Positions 1-7,400 of a DNA stretch of 64,000 nt are shown piece by piece. Each line of letters starts with the position of its first letter. Position 1 is the first letter of the stretch. The DNA lies in contig NZ_CP007142.1 in assembly GCF_000940805.1 (NCBI RefSeq), positions 6,300,593-6,364,592 on the forward strand, given 5' to 3'. Source of the stretch: Gynuella sunshinyii YC6258 (GTDB lineage: Bacteria > Pseudomonadota > Gammaproteobacteria > Pseudomonadales > Natronospirillaceae). A program made the position numbers and the translations under genes. A model generated the notes under the pieces. The model was not told the DNA's origin, made no database searches, and saw only the letters and a program-made list of their open reading frames with translations.

Positions 1-215
1 AGCGTGCTGGAAGCCTGATAACCAACATTCGCCTGCTGCTGTGCATACACTGCGTTGGCAGCCGCCATGGCAACAGAGTTACCGATAGTTTGATACAAAC
101 TGCCCATCGCCATCGCCGGCGCTTCTGCCAGTACTTTGGTATTGGCGATAGTAACCGCATCTACAACGGCACCGTTGACTTCAGTTGGCTGAGTGGATTG
201 AGTTGCATTAGCCAT
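1..215 (-). CDS. RebB-family R-body protein, cut by left window edge
   Basis: Member of the RebB ('killing trait') family, small proteins that polymerise into R-bodies, coiled cytoplasmic protein ribbons. Only the first 71 codons lie inside the window and the frame is still open at base 1, so the C-terminus is missing. The ATG is complementary to 213-215, with an AGGAG ribosome site at 224-228, 8 bases away. The family core is plain: NGAVVD, then APAMAMGSLYQTIGNSVAM, then NAVYAQQQ. It is nearly identical in this core to the genes at 265-501 and 536-760, so it belongs to a tandem array. The family call is firm; a structural role in an R-body is inferred from the family. Confidence 0.85.
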   Translation of the reverse strand, partial: MANATQSTQPTEVNGAVVDAVTIANTKVLAEAPAMAMGSLYQTIGNSVAMAAANAVYAQQQANVGYQASST

Positions 216-264
216 AGTATTTTCTCCTGAAAATGTTTTTTTCGATCATTGTTAATTTAGTACA

Positions 265-501
265 TTAACTCTTATTGTCACTAAACAGCTTTGTTACTCC
301 TAAAACTCCTGTAGACTGATAAGTCATCCATCCCTGCTGCTGCGCATACACTGCATTGGCAGCGCCCATCGCTACAGAATTTCCAATAGTCTGATACAGA
401 CTACCCATCGCCATCGCCGGAGCGACTGCATTGACCTGTGCGTTTGTTGCTGCGACAGAATCAACCACGGCACCATTGAGTGAACTTGGTTGCGTCATCA
501 T
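265..501 (-). CDS. RebB-family R-body structural protein
   Basis: 78-residue RebB-family protein, the usual length for the family. The N-terminal part reads NGAVVDSVAATNAQV, followed by the conserved block APAMAMGSLYQTIGNSVAM and NAVYAQQQ. The C-terminal tail (GVLGVTKLFSDNKS) differs from its neighbours, as is common among RebB paralogues. The start at 501 has a GGGAG-like site just upstream; a second ATG at 498 is equally possible. It lies 34 bases downstream of the next copy and 49 bases upstream of the partial copy at the left edge, so the three are probably co-transcribed. Tandem RebB paralogues are typical of reb loci, where several are thought to co-assemble into one ribbon. Confidence 0.85.
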   Translation of the reverse strand: MMTQPSSLNGAVVDSVAATNAQVNAVAPAMAMGSLYQTIGNSVAMGAANAVYAQQQGWMTYQSTGVLGVTKLFSDNKS

Positions 502-535
502 GTTTCTCCCGAAATTTGACTGCGGTTACCGGGTA

Positions 536-760
536 CTAACCGTTTTGAGAAAACAGCTTCATAACTCCCAACGTGGTCGCCGCTTGATAAGCAACATTAG
601 CCTGTTGCTGCGCATACACTGCATTAGCTGCAGCCATTGCCACCGAATTACCAATGGTTTGATACAAACTTCCCATCGCCATCGCTGGCGCTTCGGCAAC
701 AACTTTGGTATTCGCAATCGTAATCGAGTCGACTACCGCGCCATTCACCGAATCGGACAT
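536..760 (-). CDS. RebB-family R-body structural protein
   Basis: 74-residue RebB-family protein with NGAVVDSITIANTKV, APAMAMGSLYQTIGNSVAM and NAVYAQQQ in order. A strong AGGAGG site sits 6 bases upstream of the ATG at 760, the best ribosome site in the reb region, which fits high expression of a structural subunit. It is the first gene of the three-gene RebB array reading leftward. A hairpin at 801-816 and a weak sigma-54-like element at about 832-847 lie just upstream, so this array may have its own transcript separate from the genes at 1120-3782. Confidence 0.87.
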   Translation of the reverse strand: MSDSVNGAVVDSITIANTKVVAEAPAMAMGSLYQTIGNSVAMAAANAVYAQQQANVAYQAATTLGVMKLFSQNG

Positions 761-800
761 AACAGACCTCCTCTGTTATCAAATGAAGTATTAAAAACAA

Positions 801-816
801 ACCCCGTTTTGCGGGA
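801..816 (-). terminator. Hairpin with T-run upstream of RebB array
   Basis: Short stem CCCG/CGGG with a 5-base loop. On the minus strand it is followed by GTTTGTTTTTAA, a reasonable intrinsic-terminator tail. It could end transcription from the 1120-3782 genes, or, if the array starts from a promoter near 832-847, form a stem-loop at the mRNA 5' end. The sequence does not decide between the two. Confidence 0.4.
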
Positions 817-1119
817 TCTGAATAGTCTTTTTCACATAACATGCCAACATTAAAAATTTTATCGGTACGGCTAAGCTACTGATAAACATAGGGTTTTCAG
901 CGCGGCCATTTTGATGGCAGATGTTCGCTCAAAAATGAGTTGGCCTGGTTCATCCATTACCTGGAAATGCCGGGTGATATCCGTCCAGCTTTTAACGGAA
1001 ATAAAGATACGAATGAAAATACCCGAAACGAGAGCATTCATTATTTCTTTCCCGGTAGTATGTTGTAGACGTGGATAAACGATTGAGAGTCAGCCTGGAA
1101 AGCTAAAAAAACAGTATCG
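817..1119. other. Gap in reb locus; one open remnant-like stretch
   Basis: No convincing gene. On the plus strand a frame of about 57 codons without a start codon runs from about 897 to 1070 (contains NELAWFIHYLEMP, ends FFPGSML then TAG); it may be a gene remnant but I do not recognise it. On the minus strand a TTGGCAT sequence at 841-847, followed at about the right distance by a poor match to the -12 box, is a weak sigma-54-like candidate. Confidence 0.25.
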
Positions 1120-1677
1120 TCAAAGCGATATGGGATAGTGAAATCTTGCCGGCAATGGCAGTCCGGTTATATCGGACTTTTCCATAATGAAGCCGTAACG
1201 TCTGAATATCAGCGCGAGATTTGGATTAATCAGTGTCGTCACCAAAGCGATACAACCTTCAGATAACGCCAGTCCGAGAATATTATCGAGTGTTTGATGG
1301 ATCAGCGACTCCACAAATATCATGGCTTGTTTCGGATCCAGAGGAGCAAACAAACCGTACGTATCCGGAAGAATACCAAGATAACCAATATACAATCTTC
1401 GCTTCCAGGTCATAATCACCAGTTCGGAGCAGGTTTGTTGTTTGGTTAATTTCAGAGTTTGCCAGAACAAAGTGGCATCCCTCTGTGTCACAAATTCCCG
1501 GACTCTGTGGAGTCGGGATGCCAGACAGTAGCTCAGCAGATCCTGATAGATACGCGGCCGCTGTTTCTGAAGGGTATGAAAATCGCACTCCACCTGATTA
1601 CGCATGCTCACCCCCAACTGTTGTTCCAGACGATCAACCGGCAATAAGGAATATGGCAGCGAGAAAACACTCATCAC
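1120..1677 (-). CDS. Hypothetical protein in reb locus, weak GNAT resemblance
   Basis: 185 residues, no signal peptide or membrane segment. I do not recognise it with certainty. The second half has a GNAT-like flow: a strand (LVIMTWKRRLYIGYLG), a helical stretch, then INPNLALIFRRYGF, which resembles the last strand-helix-strand of acetyltransferases, where 'N..a...y.k.GF' is usual. No clear acetyl-CoA loop (Q/R-x-x-G-x-G/A) is visible, so catalysis is doubtful. It lies between the RebB array and the gene at 1695-2009, 17 bases downstream of the latter, on the same strand, so it is probably co-expressed. Reb loci often contain accessory acetyltransferase-like genes; a role here is inference from position. 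Confidence 0.6.
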   Translation of the reverse strand: MMSVFSLPYSLLPVDRLEQQLGVSMRNQVECDFHTLQKQRPRIYQDLLSYCLASRLHRVREFVTQRDATLFWQTLKLTKQQTCSELVIMTWKRRLYIGYLGILPDTYGLFAPLDPKQAMIFVESLIHQTLDNILGLALSEGCIALVTTLINPNLALIFRRYGFIMEKSDITGLPLPARFHYPISL

Positions 1678-1694
1678 TGATTATTGTTATCCCG

Positions 1695-2009
1695 TTATTT
1701 GTACATTGACAGAATATTAGCGTCTACCTGAACCGGCTGTTGCGGATCCGGATCATCATTAATCAGTGGCTCGCTGCTATTAAATAACTTTTGTTGCTGT
1801 TCATATATTTTTTGCGCATTAATGGCTGAAACGGCTTTTTCCGGCTGACCGATAACATTTGGGAATGCCATTTTTACCGGCTGAAATGGCTCGATAGCAA
1901 ACAGTGATAGCGAGTGCTGTAACAGTTCATCACCCTGTTTTACCATTTTCTGTGCCTGCTGTGTGGAGGCCTTCTCCAAGGGATTTTGTGCTTTCATTGT
2001 CATCTCCAT
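1695..2009 (-). CDS. Small hypothetical protein, RebB-like helical tail
   Basis: 104 residues, hydrophilic. The middle has PNVIGQPEKAVSAINAQKIY followed by EQQQKLF, a pattern reminiscent of the RebB signature in which an alanine-rich helix with N-A-x-x-Y/F is followed by QQQ. It is longer than RebB proteins and has an Asp/Pro-rich C-terminus. The start at 2009 has a second Met four residues in. It is 27 bases downstream of the RebB gene at 2037-2255. It may be a divergent R-body component or assembly factor; this is inference from position and the short motif, and the gene is otherwise unrecognised. Confidence 0.6.
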   Translation of the reverse strand: MEMTMKAQNPLEKASTQQAQKMVKQGDELLQHSLSLFAIEPFQPVKMAFPNVIGQPEKAVSAINAQKIYEQQQKLFNSSEPLINDDPDPQQPVQVDANILSMYK

Positions 2010-2036
2010 GCAGTTGTAGTGATTGGCGGATAAAAA

Positions 2037-2255
2037 TCAGAATCTATCAAACGCATACTTCAGACCGACTACGACGGATGCCTGATAACTGATATTCGCC
2101 TGCTGCTGGGCAAATACCTGGTTCATGGCCGCCATTCCAATGTTGTAGGCAATACTTTGATACTGGCTGCCCATTGCCATGGCGGGTGACATTCCCACAG
2201 TCAATGCATTCACCATCGATATACTTTGCGCAACGGCGGAAGAAATGTTGTTCAT
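2037..2255 (-). CDS. Divergent RebB-family R-body protein
   Basis: 72-residue RebB-family protein that has moved away from the left-hand array: MSPAMAMGSQYQSIAYNIGM replaces the array core, then NQVFAQQQANISYQA. It keeps the family length, the alanine/methionine pattern and the QQQ that follows the aromatic residue. The ATG at 2255 has an AGGAG site 7-8 bases upstream. An inverted repeat sits just upstream at 2284-2311. Reb loci usually encode one or more divergent RebB paralogues needed for ribbon formation, and this could be such a second subunit. Confidence 0.82.
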   Translation of the reverse strand: MNNISSAVAQSISMVNALTVGMSPAMAMGSQYQSIAYNIGMAAMNQVFAQQQANISYQASVVVGLKYAFDRF

Positions 2256-2283
2256 ATTTTTCTCCTAACAGAGTAAATCACTG

Positions 2284-2311
2284 TTAACCTGATCATGTGG
2301 AGTCAGGTTAA
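2284..2311. repeat. Inverted repeat between reb genes
   Basis: Perfect 9-base arms TTAACCTGA (2284-2292) and TCAGGTTAA (2303-2311) around a 10-base loop, in the spacer between the RebB gene at 2037-2255 and the gene at 2380-2685. There is no T-run on either side, so an RNA-stabilising or operator role is at least as likely as termination. Confidence 0.4.
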
Positions 2312-2379
2312 TTTAAACCGGTCGAAAACAGCCGGGTTAAAATCGCTCATGGCATTTATCATCCATACGATCAGTGGTT

Positions 2380-2685
2380 TCAGGGTTTCAGATCTTTGAG
2401 AACAGAGGCTCCCGCCTCCCCCACTTTAATCAGATTTTCAGAAACAAACGTAATCGTCTTGGTTGCACTTTCGATAATTTCCTTATATTCCACCATCGCC
2501 GGATTAGCCAGCCAGCTGGCAGACGCAACACCAATCACAGTGGTTTCTATGGTATTGATATTTTTGAGCAGGTCCGCAGCACTTTGAACTGCCAGGGCAA
2601 CAGACTGATTCACATGAGGTTGAATCAGCTCCTGGGCTGAATTGCCATCATCACTGCTGGCATCCTGACCACTTGTATCACTCAT
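2380..2685 (-). CDS. Unrecognised small reb-locus protein
   Basis: 101 residues. An acidic, Ser/Asp-rich N-terminus (about residues 1-20) is followed by a long predicted amphipathic helix region rich in Ala, Val and Ile (VNQSVALAVQSAADLL, TTVIGVASASWLANP). No signal peptide. I know no named family for it. The alanine-rich, Met-free helices are loosely like RebB proteins but the core motif is absent. Its start overlaps the stop of the gene at 2682-3071 by 4 bases (ATGA), so the two are translationally coupled. It is the last of four overlapping genes, and this tight arrangement next to RebB genes suggests an R-body assembly or partner protein. Confidence 0.65.
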   Translation of the reverse strand: MSDTSGQDASSDDGNSAQELIQPHVNQSVALAVQSAADLLKNINTIETTVIGVASASWLANPAMVEYKEIIESATKTITFVSENLIKVGEAGASVLKDLKP

Positions 2686-3071
2686 TCGAAGCCTGCCTGT
2701 GCTTCAGTCAGCAATTGATCGACATTCTTTTGAAACCCGGACATATAAGCGTCTGTTTTTTCAGGTTTATTAAACCCCGTGATCAATAAGCTGACCGCTT
2801 GCAGTCCCTTCACATAAGCGGAATCAGATTCAAGTATCTCCAGTACCGATGATTGACCTGTTGCAGAACTGTCCGCCACGCTTTGCACCAGGACGCAGTT
2901 TTCGTCCCATTGTTTTTGAGCCTCATCGGCCGCAGTAACAACCGCCCCTTTCAGTTGTTTGCTCACTTCAATAAACTGCTTGAACGAAGCCTGCTGCTGT
3001 TGCTCAAACTGATTGGCATCCGCTACGATCTGACTGATTGAAACACTCATCCAGTGGTCCTCCCGAGTCAA
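2682..3071 (-). CDS. Unrecognised small reb-locus protein, helical
   Basis: 129 residues, or 122 if translation starts at the second Met (MSVSISQIV, base 3050). Mostly hydrophilic helix with a glutamine run (FEQQQQASFKQF) near the N-terminus and AADEAQKQW in the middle, suggesting coiled coil. No catalytic motif seen. It overlaps the gene above by 4 bases (stop/start ATGA at 3068-3071) and the gene below by 4 bases, so it sits inside a translationally coupled set of four. Unrecognised; a role in assembling or packing the R-body ribbon is inference from position. Confidence 0.65.
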   Translation of the reverse strand: MTREDHWMSVSISQIVADANQFEQQQQASFKQFIEVSKQLKGAVVTAADEAQKQWDENCVLVQSVADSSATGQSSVLEILESDSAYVKGLQAVSLLITGFNKPEKTDAYMSGFQKNVDQLLTEAQAGFE

Positions 3072-3370
3072 TGATTCCCGGTATATTGGGCCATTTGCTG
3101 CTGCAGCAGCTCGTGCATTCTGGCAAACTGATCCTGCATTTGAACGAAGTATTCCGAATAATCTCCGCTATAATTACTTTGCAGACTTTGCCGAAAAAGT
3201 TGATCGGCATCGAGCAGCCATTGTGGTGGCTCAATGACTGGAGATTCAACTGCGGCGTAACGATTGCCGGGTATCTCCGTTTCAGTTTCCGGAATTTCGC
3301 TGACGGAATCACAAGTGTAATTACCCCGCTCATCTTTATATGCATCAAACATCAGTGCCGGTCGAGTCAT
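3068..3370 (-). CDS. Unrecognised small reb-locus protein
   Basis: 100 residues from the ATG at 3370, or 94 from MFDAYK at 3352, which would shrink the overlap with the upstream gene from 26 to 8 bases. The N-terminal half is acidic with Pro (SEIPETETEIPGN), then PPQWLLDADQLF and a glutamine-rich helix (FARMHELLQQQMAQY). Not recognised. It is coupled to the genes on both sides by overlaps. The glutamine-rich helix recurs in the neighbours at 2682 and 3345, which may reflect mutual interaction. Confidence 0.6.
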   Translation of the reverse strand: MTRPALMFDAYKDERGNYTCDSVSEIPETETEIPGNRYAAVESPVIEPPQWLLDADQLFRQSLQSNYSGDYSEYFVQMQDQFARMHELLQQQMAQYTGNH

Positions 3371-3782
3371 GGTCGTTTTCCTCCGGATGATTATGCTGAT
3401 CTGCCAAAGGCATTTTCAGACTGTTTTGCATCGTTTGATTGATTCGTTCGATCACAACATCCAGGTGAACCAGATTTGTTGTCTGAAGATCTGTAACATC
3501 TTCCAACACATTATCACGTTCATCTGCTTCATCCTTTTGCGGTGGTACAGATGTGTCCGGCTGGGATGAAGAATGCTGTTGTTTTCGTTTCTGACTCTGC
3601 AACTGCTGTACCATAAGGCTCAGTTTTTCCTGTTGTTGCAGCATAATCTGTAACAACAGATCGTCGGCTTCCTCGCGCAATTGATTGATCTGTTGCATGC
3701 CTTGTTGCCGACTGTCAGTCTGGCCTGACTGAACGGCATCCACAATTTGTGGAATGAACCCGGTATTGTTATCTTCAGACAT
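3345..3782 (-). CDS. Unrecognised Gln-rich coiled-coil protein in reb locus
   Basis: 145 residues. Residues about 20-65 are a strongly predicted coiled coil rich in Gln, Leu and Lys (QINQLREEADDLLLQIMLQQ). A disordered acidic stretch follows, then a second helix (VHLDVVIERINQTMQNSL) and a His/Asp/Glu tail. It is the first gene after the activator at 3787-4779, only 4 bases from that gene's stop, so the activator and the four small genes probably form one operon. No family name known to me; low-complexity composition limits inference. Confidence 0.62.
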   Translation of the reverse strand: MSEDNNTGFIPQIVDAVQSGQTDSRQQGMQQINQLREEADDLLLQIMLQQQEKLSLMVQQLQSQKRKQQHSSSQPDTSVPPQKDEADERDNVLEDVTDLQTTNLVHLDVVIERINQTMQNSLKMPLADQHNHPEENDHDSTGTDV

Positions 3783-3786
3783 TCTG

Positions 3787-4779
3787 CTACCTCACGATGT
3801 GTATCTGCGCCATTCTCCGTTCAATAACCTTACGGTGAACTCCCAGCAGCCTGGCTGCTTCTGACTTATTACCGTGACTGATCTCAACGGCCTGCTCAAT
3901 CAGCGCATCGTAAATGGTTTTGAGTTTGTTGGTGATCGGCATATCAATAATTTCTTTGGCCACTCTGGTTGCACAGTCAACCGGTTCCGCTACCATGGCG
4001 AGCTGTCTAATGGTATCCGCAGATACATACTGGTTATCTGCCAATACCGCCAGCTTGTCGATAGTGTTCTTTAGCTGACGAATATTTCCCGGCCACTCCG
4101 ATGATTGCAGTAACTGCAGCGCACAGGGAGCCAAAGTAATCCTTCCTGACGACATGGCAAAACATCGCGCCAATAATGGAATATCATCCCGACGTTGATG
4201 TAACGAAGGAATCGCCACTTCAAACAGGTTTAATCGATACCACAGATCCTCACGAAATTCTTTTCCTTCAACCAATTGTTCCAGACTCTGGTGCGATGCA
4301 CTGACAATACGCCCGGTAAAATCAAGCACTTCACTGCCGCCTATTCGGGAAAACTTCCGGCTTTCGAGTACTCGTAGCAATTTTGCCTGATGCATCAGAG
4401 GCAACTCGGCTATTTCATCCAGAAACAATGTTCCTTCATTAGCCTGATAAAAAAATCCGTGCTGTTTCCGGTCCGCTCCGGTAAACGATCCCTTTTCATG
4501 CCCAAAAAATAATGATTCGAACAAACTCTCCGGAATCGCACCACAGTTCACACAGACAATTTTTCCGAGTCGGCCGCTTAGTTGATGAATGGCGCTGGCA
4601 AATAACTCTTTGCCGGTACCTGTTTCGCCATTAAGAAATACAGCCCCATCACTGGCGGATATTTTTTTAAGATAGCCAGCCAACTTTATCATTATGGGAT
4701 TTTGACTGACTATTCCCGGCAATATCTCAGGGAAGACCTCTGTAAAATCTGACCTTGAATTCACATCTGATCTCCTCAT
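3787..4779 (-). CDS. Sigma-54-dependent (EBP) transcriptional activator of the reb locus
   Basis: 330-residue AAA+ enhancer-binding protein. Residues about 20-240 form the central domain: Walker A GETGTGKE, the sigma-54-contacting loop as GSFTGA (usual form GAFTGA), Walker B FLDEIAELP, and the sensor region with WPGNIRQLKN. The C-terminus is a Fis-type helix-turn-helix (NKSEAARLLGVHRKVIE). There is almost no N-terminal domain (no receiver, GAF or PAS), so its activity is probably set by its amount or by a partner. It should melt sigma-54 promoters; regulators of this class recur in reb loci and the likely target is R-body gene expression. It lies 4 bases upstream of the small-gene operon. Confidence 0.9.
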   Translation of the reverse strand: MRRSDVNSRSDFTEVFPEILPGIVSQNPIMIKLAGYLKKISASDGAVFLNGETGTGKELFASAIHQLSGRLGKIVCVNCGAIPESLFESLFFGHEKGSFTGADRKQHGFFYQANEGTLFLDEIAELPLMHQAKLLRVLESRKFSRIGGSEVLDFTGRIVSASHQSLEQLVEGKEFREDLWYRLNLFEVAIPSLHQRRDDIPLLARCFAMSSGRITLAPCALQLLQSSEWPGNIRQLKNTIDKLAVLADNQYVSADTIRQLAMVAEPVDCATRVAKEIIDMPITNKLKTIYDALIEQAVEISHGNKSEAARLLGVHRKVIERRMAQIHIVR

Positions 4780-4990
4780 TCAGTAAATGAACTCACATTT
4801 TTATGGTTAGCCCCTATTAATACTTTTGAAATCGTCCTTATTTTTTTTGATTCTGTCACAAAATATTTTTTCCTGGAAAATACTGATTTTCCTGTTTACC
4901 CAATGCGTCCATCCGGGTGAGCAATATTGGATAGATTCAGCCAATTCGGTAATGCTACAACGCGTAAAAACAGTGGCTGAATCAACACCG

Positions 4991-5968
4991 CTATTTTGGA
5001 GAAAATGGTTCAAGCAAAATTCCCGAATTCATTTTATCAAGTAGACTAACAAGATCATGGTAGAGCATGATTTCACTTTTGACCGGCCCACTGTAGTAGA
5101 AAACTTCTTGTTCTGAAGGTGGCAAAGCACGAAAATGCAACGCTCTAAAATTCAACTTTCGTATTGCTTTATTGGATGACACATTAAAACTGAATACTTT
5201 AGCGTAGCAACAATTCATATTCAGGTATTGCCTGGCAACTCGCATAAGTATTCTCACGGCTTTGGGTCCATACCCTCTGCATTGAAAGTCTTTACCAATC
5301 CAGTAGTAGAAAAAACCGATCCCCTCATAAACCAGGATGCTGACCGAACCGACAAATCCATACTCATCATGTATGACTGCAAATAACCTGCGCTCCACTT
5401 CCTGCTGGCAGCCGTGCAACCATCCAATCCAATGCTGCGCAGACTGAAAAGCCGGCAGATTACATAAGCGGGCAATCTGCGGGTCTGCATACTGCCAGCC
5501 AAAATCGCTGACATGATGATAGGCCAACGGAGTCAGACTGATCTCATCACAACGAAGCTCCCTCTGCGCCATTGGCAAGGTATCCAGGCATTGTTGAATA
5601 CTGTTGCGAGCAGCCTGGGCATCTTGCCGCTGATCACCATCCAGCCGCTTCAGCGCCCGTGTATAAAATCCCATCTGTGCTTCTATCAAACTGATTTCAA
5701 CTGCTGACGCCTGCCAAAGCCCTTGTTGGTACCACCCGAGAAGCAAGGGCCAGTCACCGAGGTATCTGGCCAGCGCAACTGTTTTTGTTATCTGTGCTTC
5801 AGTCAGCTGATATCTGCCAGCCCATTTGCGGATGGTTTGCATCAATATAAACCGTTCATCCGTCGATACTTCAGGCTGTTGCAACTGAAACAGCTTACCC
5901 AGTACCTCATCCGGTGCCTGGCGCATTATTGCCTGTTGTCTGGGTGTTATAGAAGATGAGGATGACAC
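4991..5968 (-). CDS. GNAT-family acetyltransferase of the reb locus
   Basis: 325 residues from the GTG at 5968, chosen because an AGGAG site lies 5 bases upstream; the frame stays open to a TTG at 6028. Residues about 1-150 are a helical N-terminal region without a known name. The C-terminal half is a RimJ/RimL-like GNAT fold: FVGSVSILVYEG, then the acetyl-CoA loop QCRGYGPKA, then FSFNVSSNKAIRKLNF. It would transfer acetyl groups to an amine or protein N-terminus; the substrate is unknown. It lies upstream of the sigma-54 activator on the same strand with a 211-base gap. Acetyltransferase genes are recurrent neighbours of RebB genes, so it may modify R-body subunits, which is inference. Confidence 0.78.
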   Translation of the reverse strand: MSSSSSITPRQQAIMRQAPDEVLGKLFQLQQPEVSTDERFILMQTIRKWAGRYQLTEAQITKTVALARYLGDWPLLLGWYQQGLWQASAVEISLIEAQMGFYTRALKRLDGDQRQDAQAARNSIQQCLDTLPMAQRELRCDEISLTPLAYHHVSDFGWQYADPQIARLCNLPAFQSAQHWIGWLHGCQQEVERRLFAVIHDEYGFVGSVSILVYEGIGFFYYWIGKDFQCRGYGPKAVRILMRVARQYLNMNCCYAKVFSFNVSSNKAIRKLNFRALHFRALPPSEQEVFYYSGPVKSEIMLYHDLVSLLDKMNSGILLEPFSPK

Positions 5969-6315
5969 GACCACTCCTGGATTGTTTGCTGACTTTCCCC
6001 ATCGAGCAACGCCTGTGCCACTGCACAACGGCAGAATTTCAGGCTGTTTTTATAATCGAAGGTCGCAATCGGCCATCACATTGATTTTCTCTGGTGTGAT
6101 ACAGCCGGCTGACAGAATGACATCTTTCAGTTTGGCAAACAGGTCGTTCGTGTGAATGGTGTGAATACTTTAAATATCACCAACTTGTTCTATGCTTGCT
6201 GAGTCGATGCGGTATGTGGAACAAATGTGAGTCTGGCGTTTTATTTGCTTCTGCAATGATACATATTATCAACACCACTCGGTTCAGTCTGACTGATCGA
6301 TACGGGAGCAAAACA
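5969..6315. other. Intergenic region, possible gene remnant
   Basis: Divergent spacer between the GNAT gene and the GH18 gene. On the minus strand about 40 codons (6050-6172) read like coding sequence (LFAKLKDVILSAGC, then PEKINVMADCDLRL and stop), faintly like the end of MetE-type enzymes, but without a start. I treat it as a possible decayed fragment. A GGGAG ribosome site for the GH18 gene is at 6304-6308. Confidence 0.25.
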
Positions 6316-7170
6316 ATGAAAGAACCCTTAATATTTGGATATCTCGAAAGCTGGGCCAATCCCGGCATAACCTTTACTCAAGCCGCCCGCAACGGCTATA
6401 ACGCTATCGTCATGGCATTCGGCACTATCAATGGCAGTCAGGTTTCCATCTATGACAATCAGTTCGTACCTTCTGGTAACCAGATTGCCCAAGACATCGC
6501 CGGCGCCAAAGCGGCCGGTGCCCGACAGATCATCTGTTCCTTCGGTGGAGGTAACAATACTTATCTACCCGATAACGCGGCAGTTGATGAGCTGGCGGCT
6601 AATATTATTCTGTTCCTGAAGCAATATGGATTTACCGGTATCGACTTTGATCTTGAGATCAATACCAGCGATAGTTATCTTGATAATTTATGCGCAGCTA
6701 TCCGGTCTCAGGCACCGGATATAATCATCACCGGTGCACCGCAGATCAATCAGGCAACTCCCGAGACCAATCTTTATCTGGTGACTACGGCGCATTATCA
6801 GGATTATCAGCTGGCCATCAATAACAAACGATTCGATTATCTGTTAGTACAGGCCTATAACAACCCATCACCGGAACTCAAGATGTTGGGAGAGAGTAAT
6901 GTCGAATTCATTTCCACGAGCTTTAGAAATCTGAAACTGTCTGTTCCGGATGAAACACTGATCGTCATCGGTGAACCGGCAGCAAAAATCAGTGCCGGTT
7001 TCAGCATATTTACCGAAAGTGATCCTTCAGCGGATATCTACCAGAAAATAGCCGCTCAATATGAAGCGATTAAATCGGACCCTCAGTTTGGCGGGGCAAT
7101 GATCTGGAATATTAATCAGGATGCCGCCAACAACGATCTGTTTATCAAAAGTGTCAAATCGCTGATATAG
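6316..7170 (+). CDS. GH18 chitinase-like protein without signal peptide
   Basis: 284 residues from the ATG at 6316 (GGGAG at 6304-6308); longer frames upstream lack a ribosome site. Glycoside hydrolase family 18 single-domain protein: FGYLESWAN at the first strand, SFGGGNNT at strand 3, and the catalytic motif as GIDFDLE, whose last Glu is the usual acid. QAYNNPSP and MIWNINQD match strands 6 and 8. GH18 enzymes cut beta-1,4-GlcNAc links in chitin or related glycans. There is no signal peptide and no chitin-binding module, so it is either exported in an unusual way, released by lysis, or acts inside. It stands alone between the reb locus and secreted polysaccharide genes. Confidence 0.85.
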   Translation: MKEPLIFGYLESWANPGITFTQAARNGYNAIVMAFGTINGSQVSIYDNQFVPSGNQIAQDIAGAKAAGARQIICSFGGGNNTYLPDNAAVDELAANIILFLKQYGFTGIDFDLEINTSDSYLDNLCAAIRSQAPDIIITGAPQINQATPETNLYLVTTAHYQDYQLAINNKRFDYLLVQAYNNPSPELKMLGESNVEFISTSFRNLKLSVPDETLIVIGEPAAKISAGFSIFTESDPSADIYQKIAAQYEAIKSDPQFGGAMIWNINQDAANNDLFIKSVKSLI

Positions 7171-7346
7171 CCGGGATTTATTAAAACACACGCGACCTTG
7201 GGTGTAAGTCTCTGGATTTTTCGCCGATATTACTCAGCGACTTACCCTTCATTTTATCGATAAGATCGCTTTGTTTGAAATCCAAAAAGGCTTCGGCTGT
7301 CTGATCAGGTTTTCATGGTAATGACTGACAGATGATCAGAGGGAAA

Positions 7347-7366
7347 AAGCCCCGAAATCGGGGCTT
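7347..7366 (-). terminator. Intrinsic terminator of the GH5 gene
   Basis: Perfect 8-base stem AAGCCCCG/CGGGGCTT with a 4-base loop. On the minus strand the stem is followed by TTT and CCC, giving a run of five T overall. It lies 35 bases past the stop of the endoglucanase gene. Confidence 0.8.
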
Positions 7367-7400
7367 CACGCAACTACTTATCAAGCAAATCAATTGCCGT

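Noticed and set aside
6050-6172. Possible MetE-like C-terminal fragment on the minus strand
   Set aside because: Only a faint resemblance (PEKINVMADCDLRL) over 40 codons without start; not enough to name.
6196-6315. Longer GH18 start giving a leader of 40 residues
   Set aside because: The leader is not a signal peptide and has no ribosome site, while ATG 6316 has a clear GGGAG.
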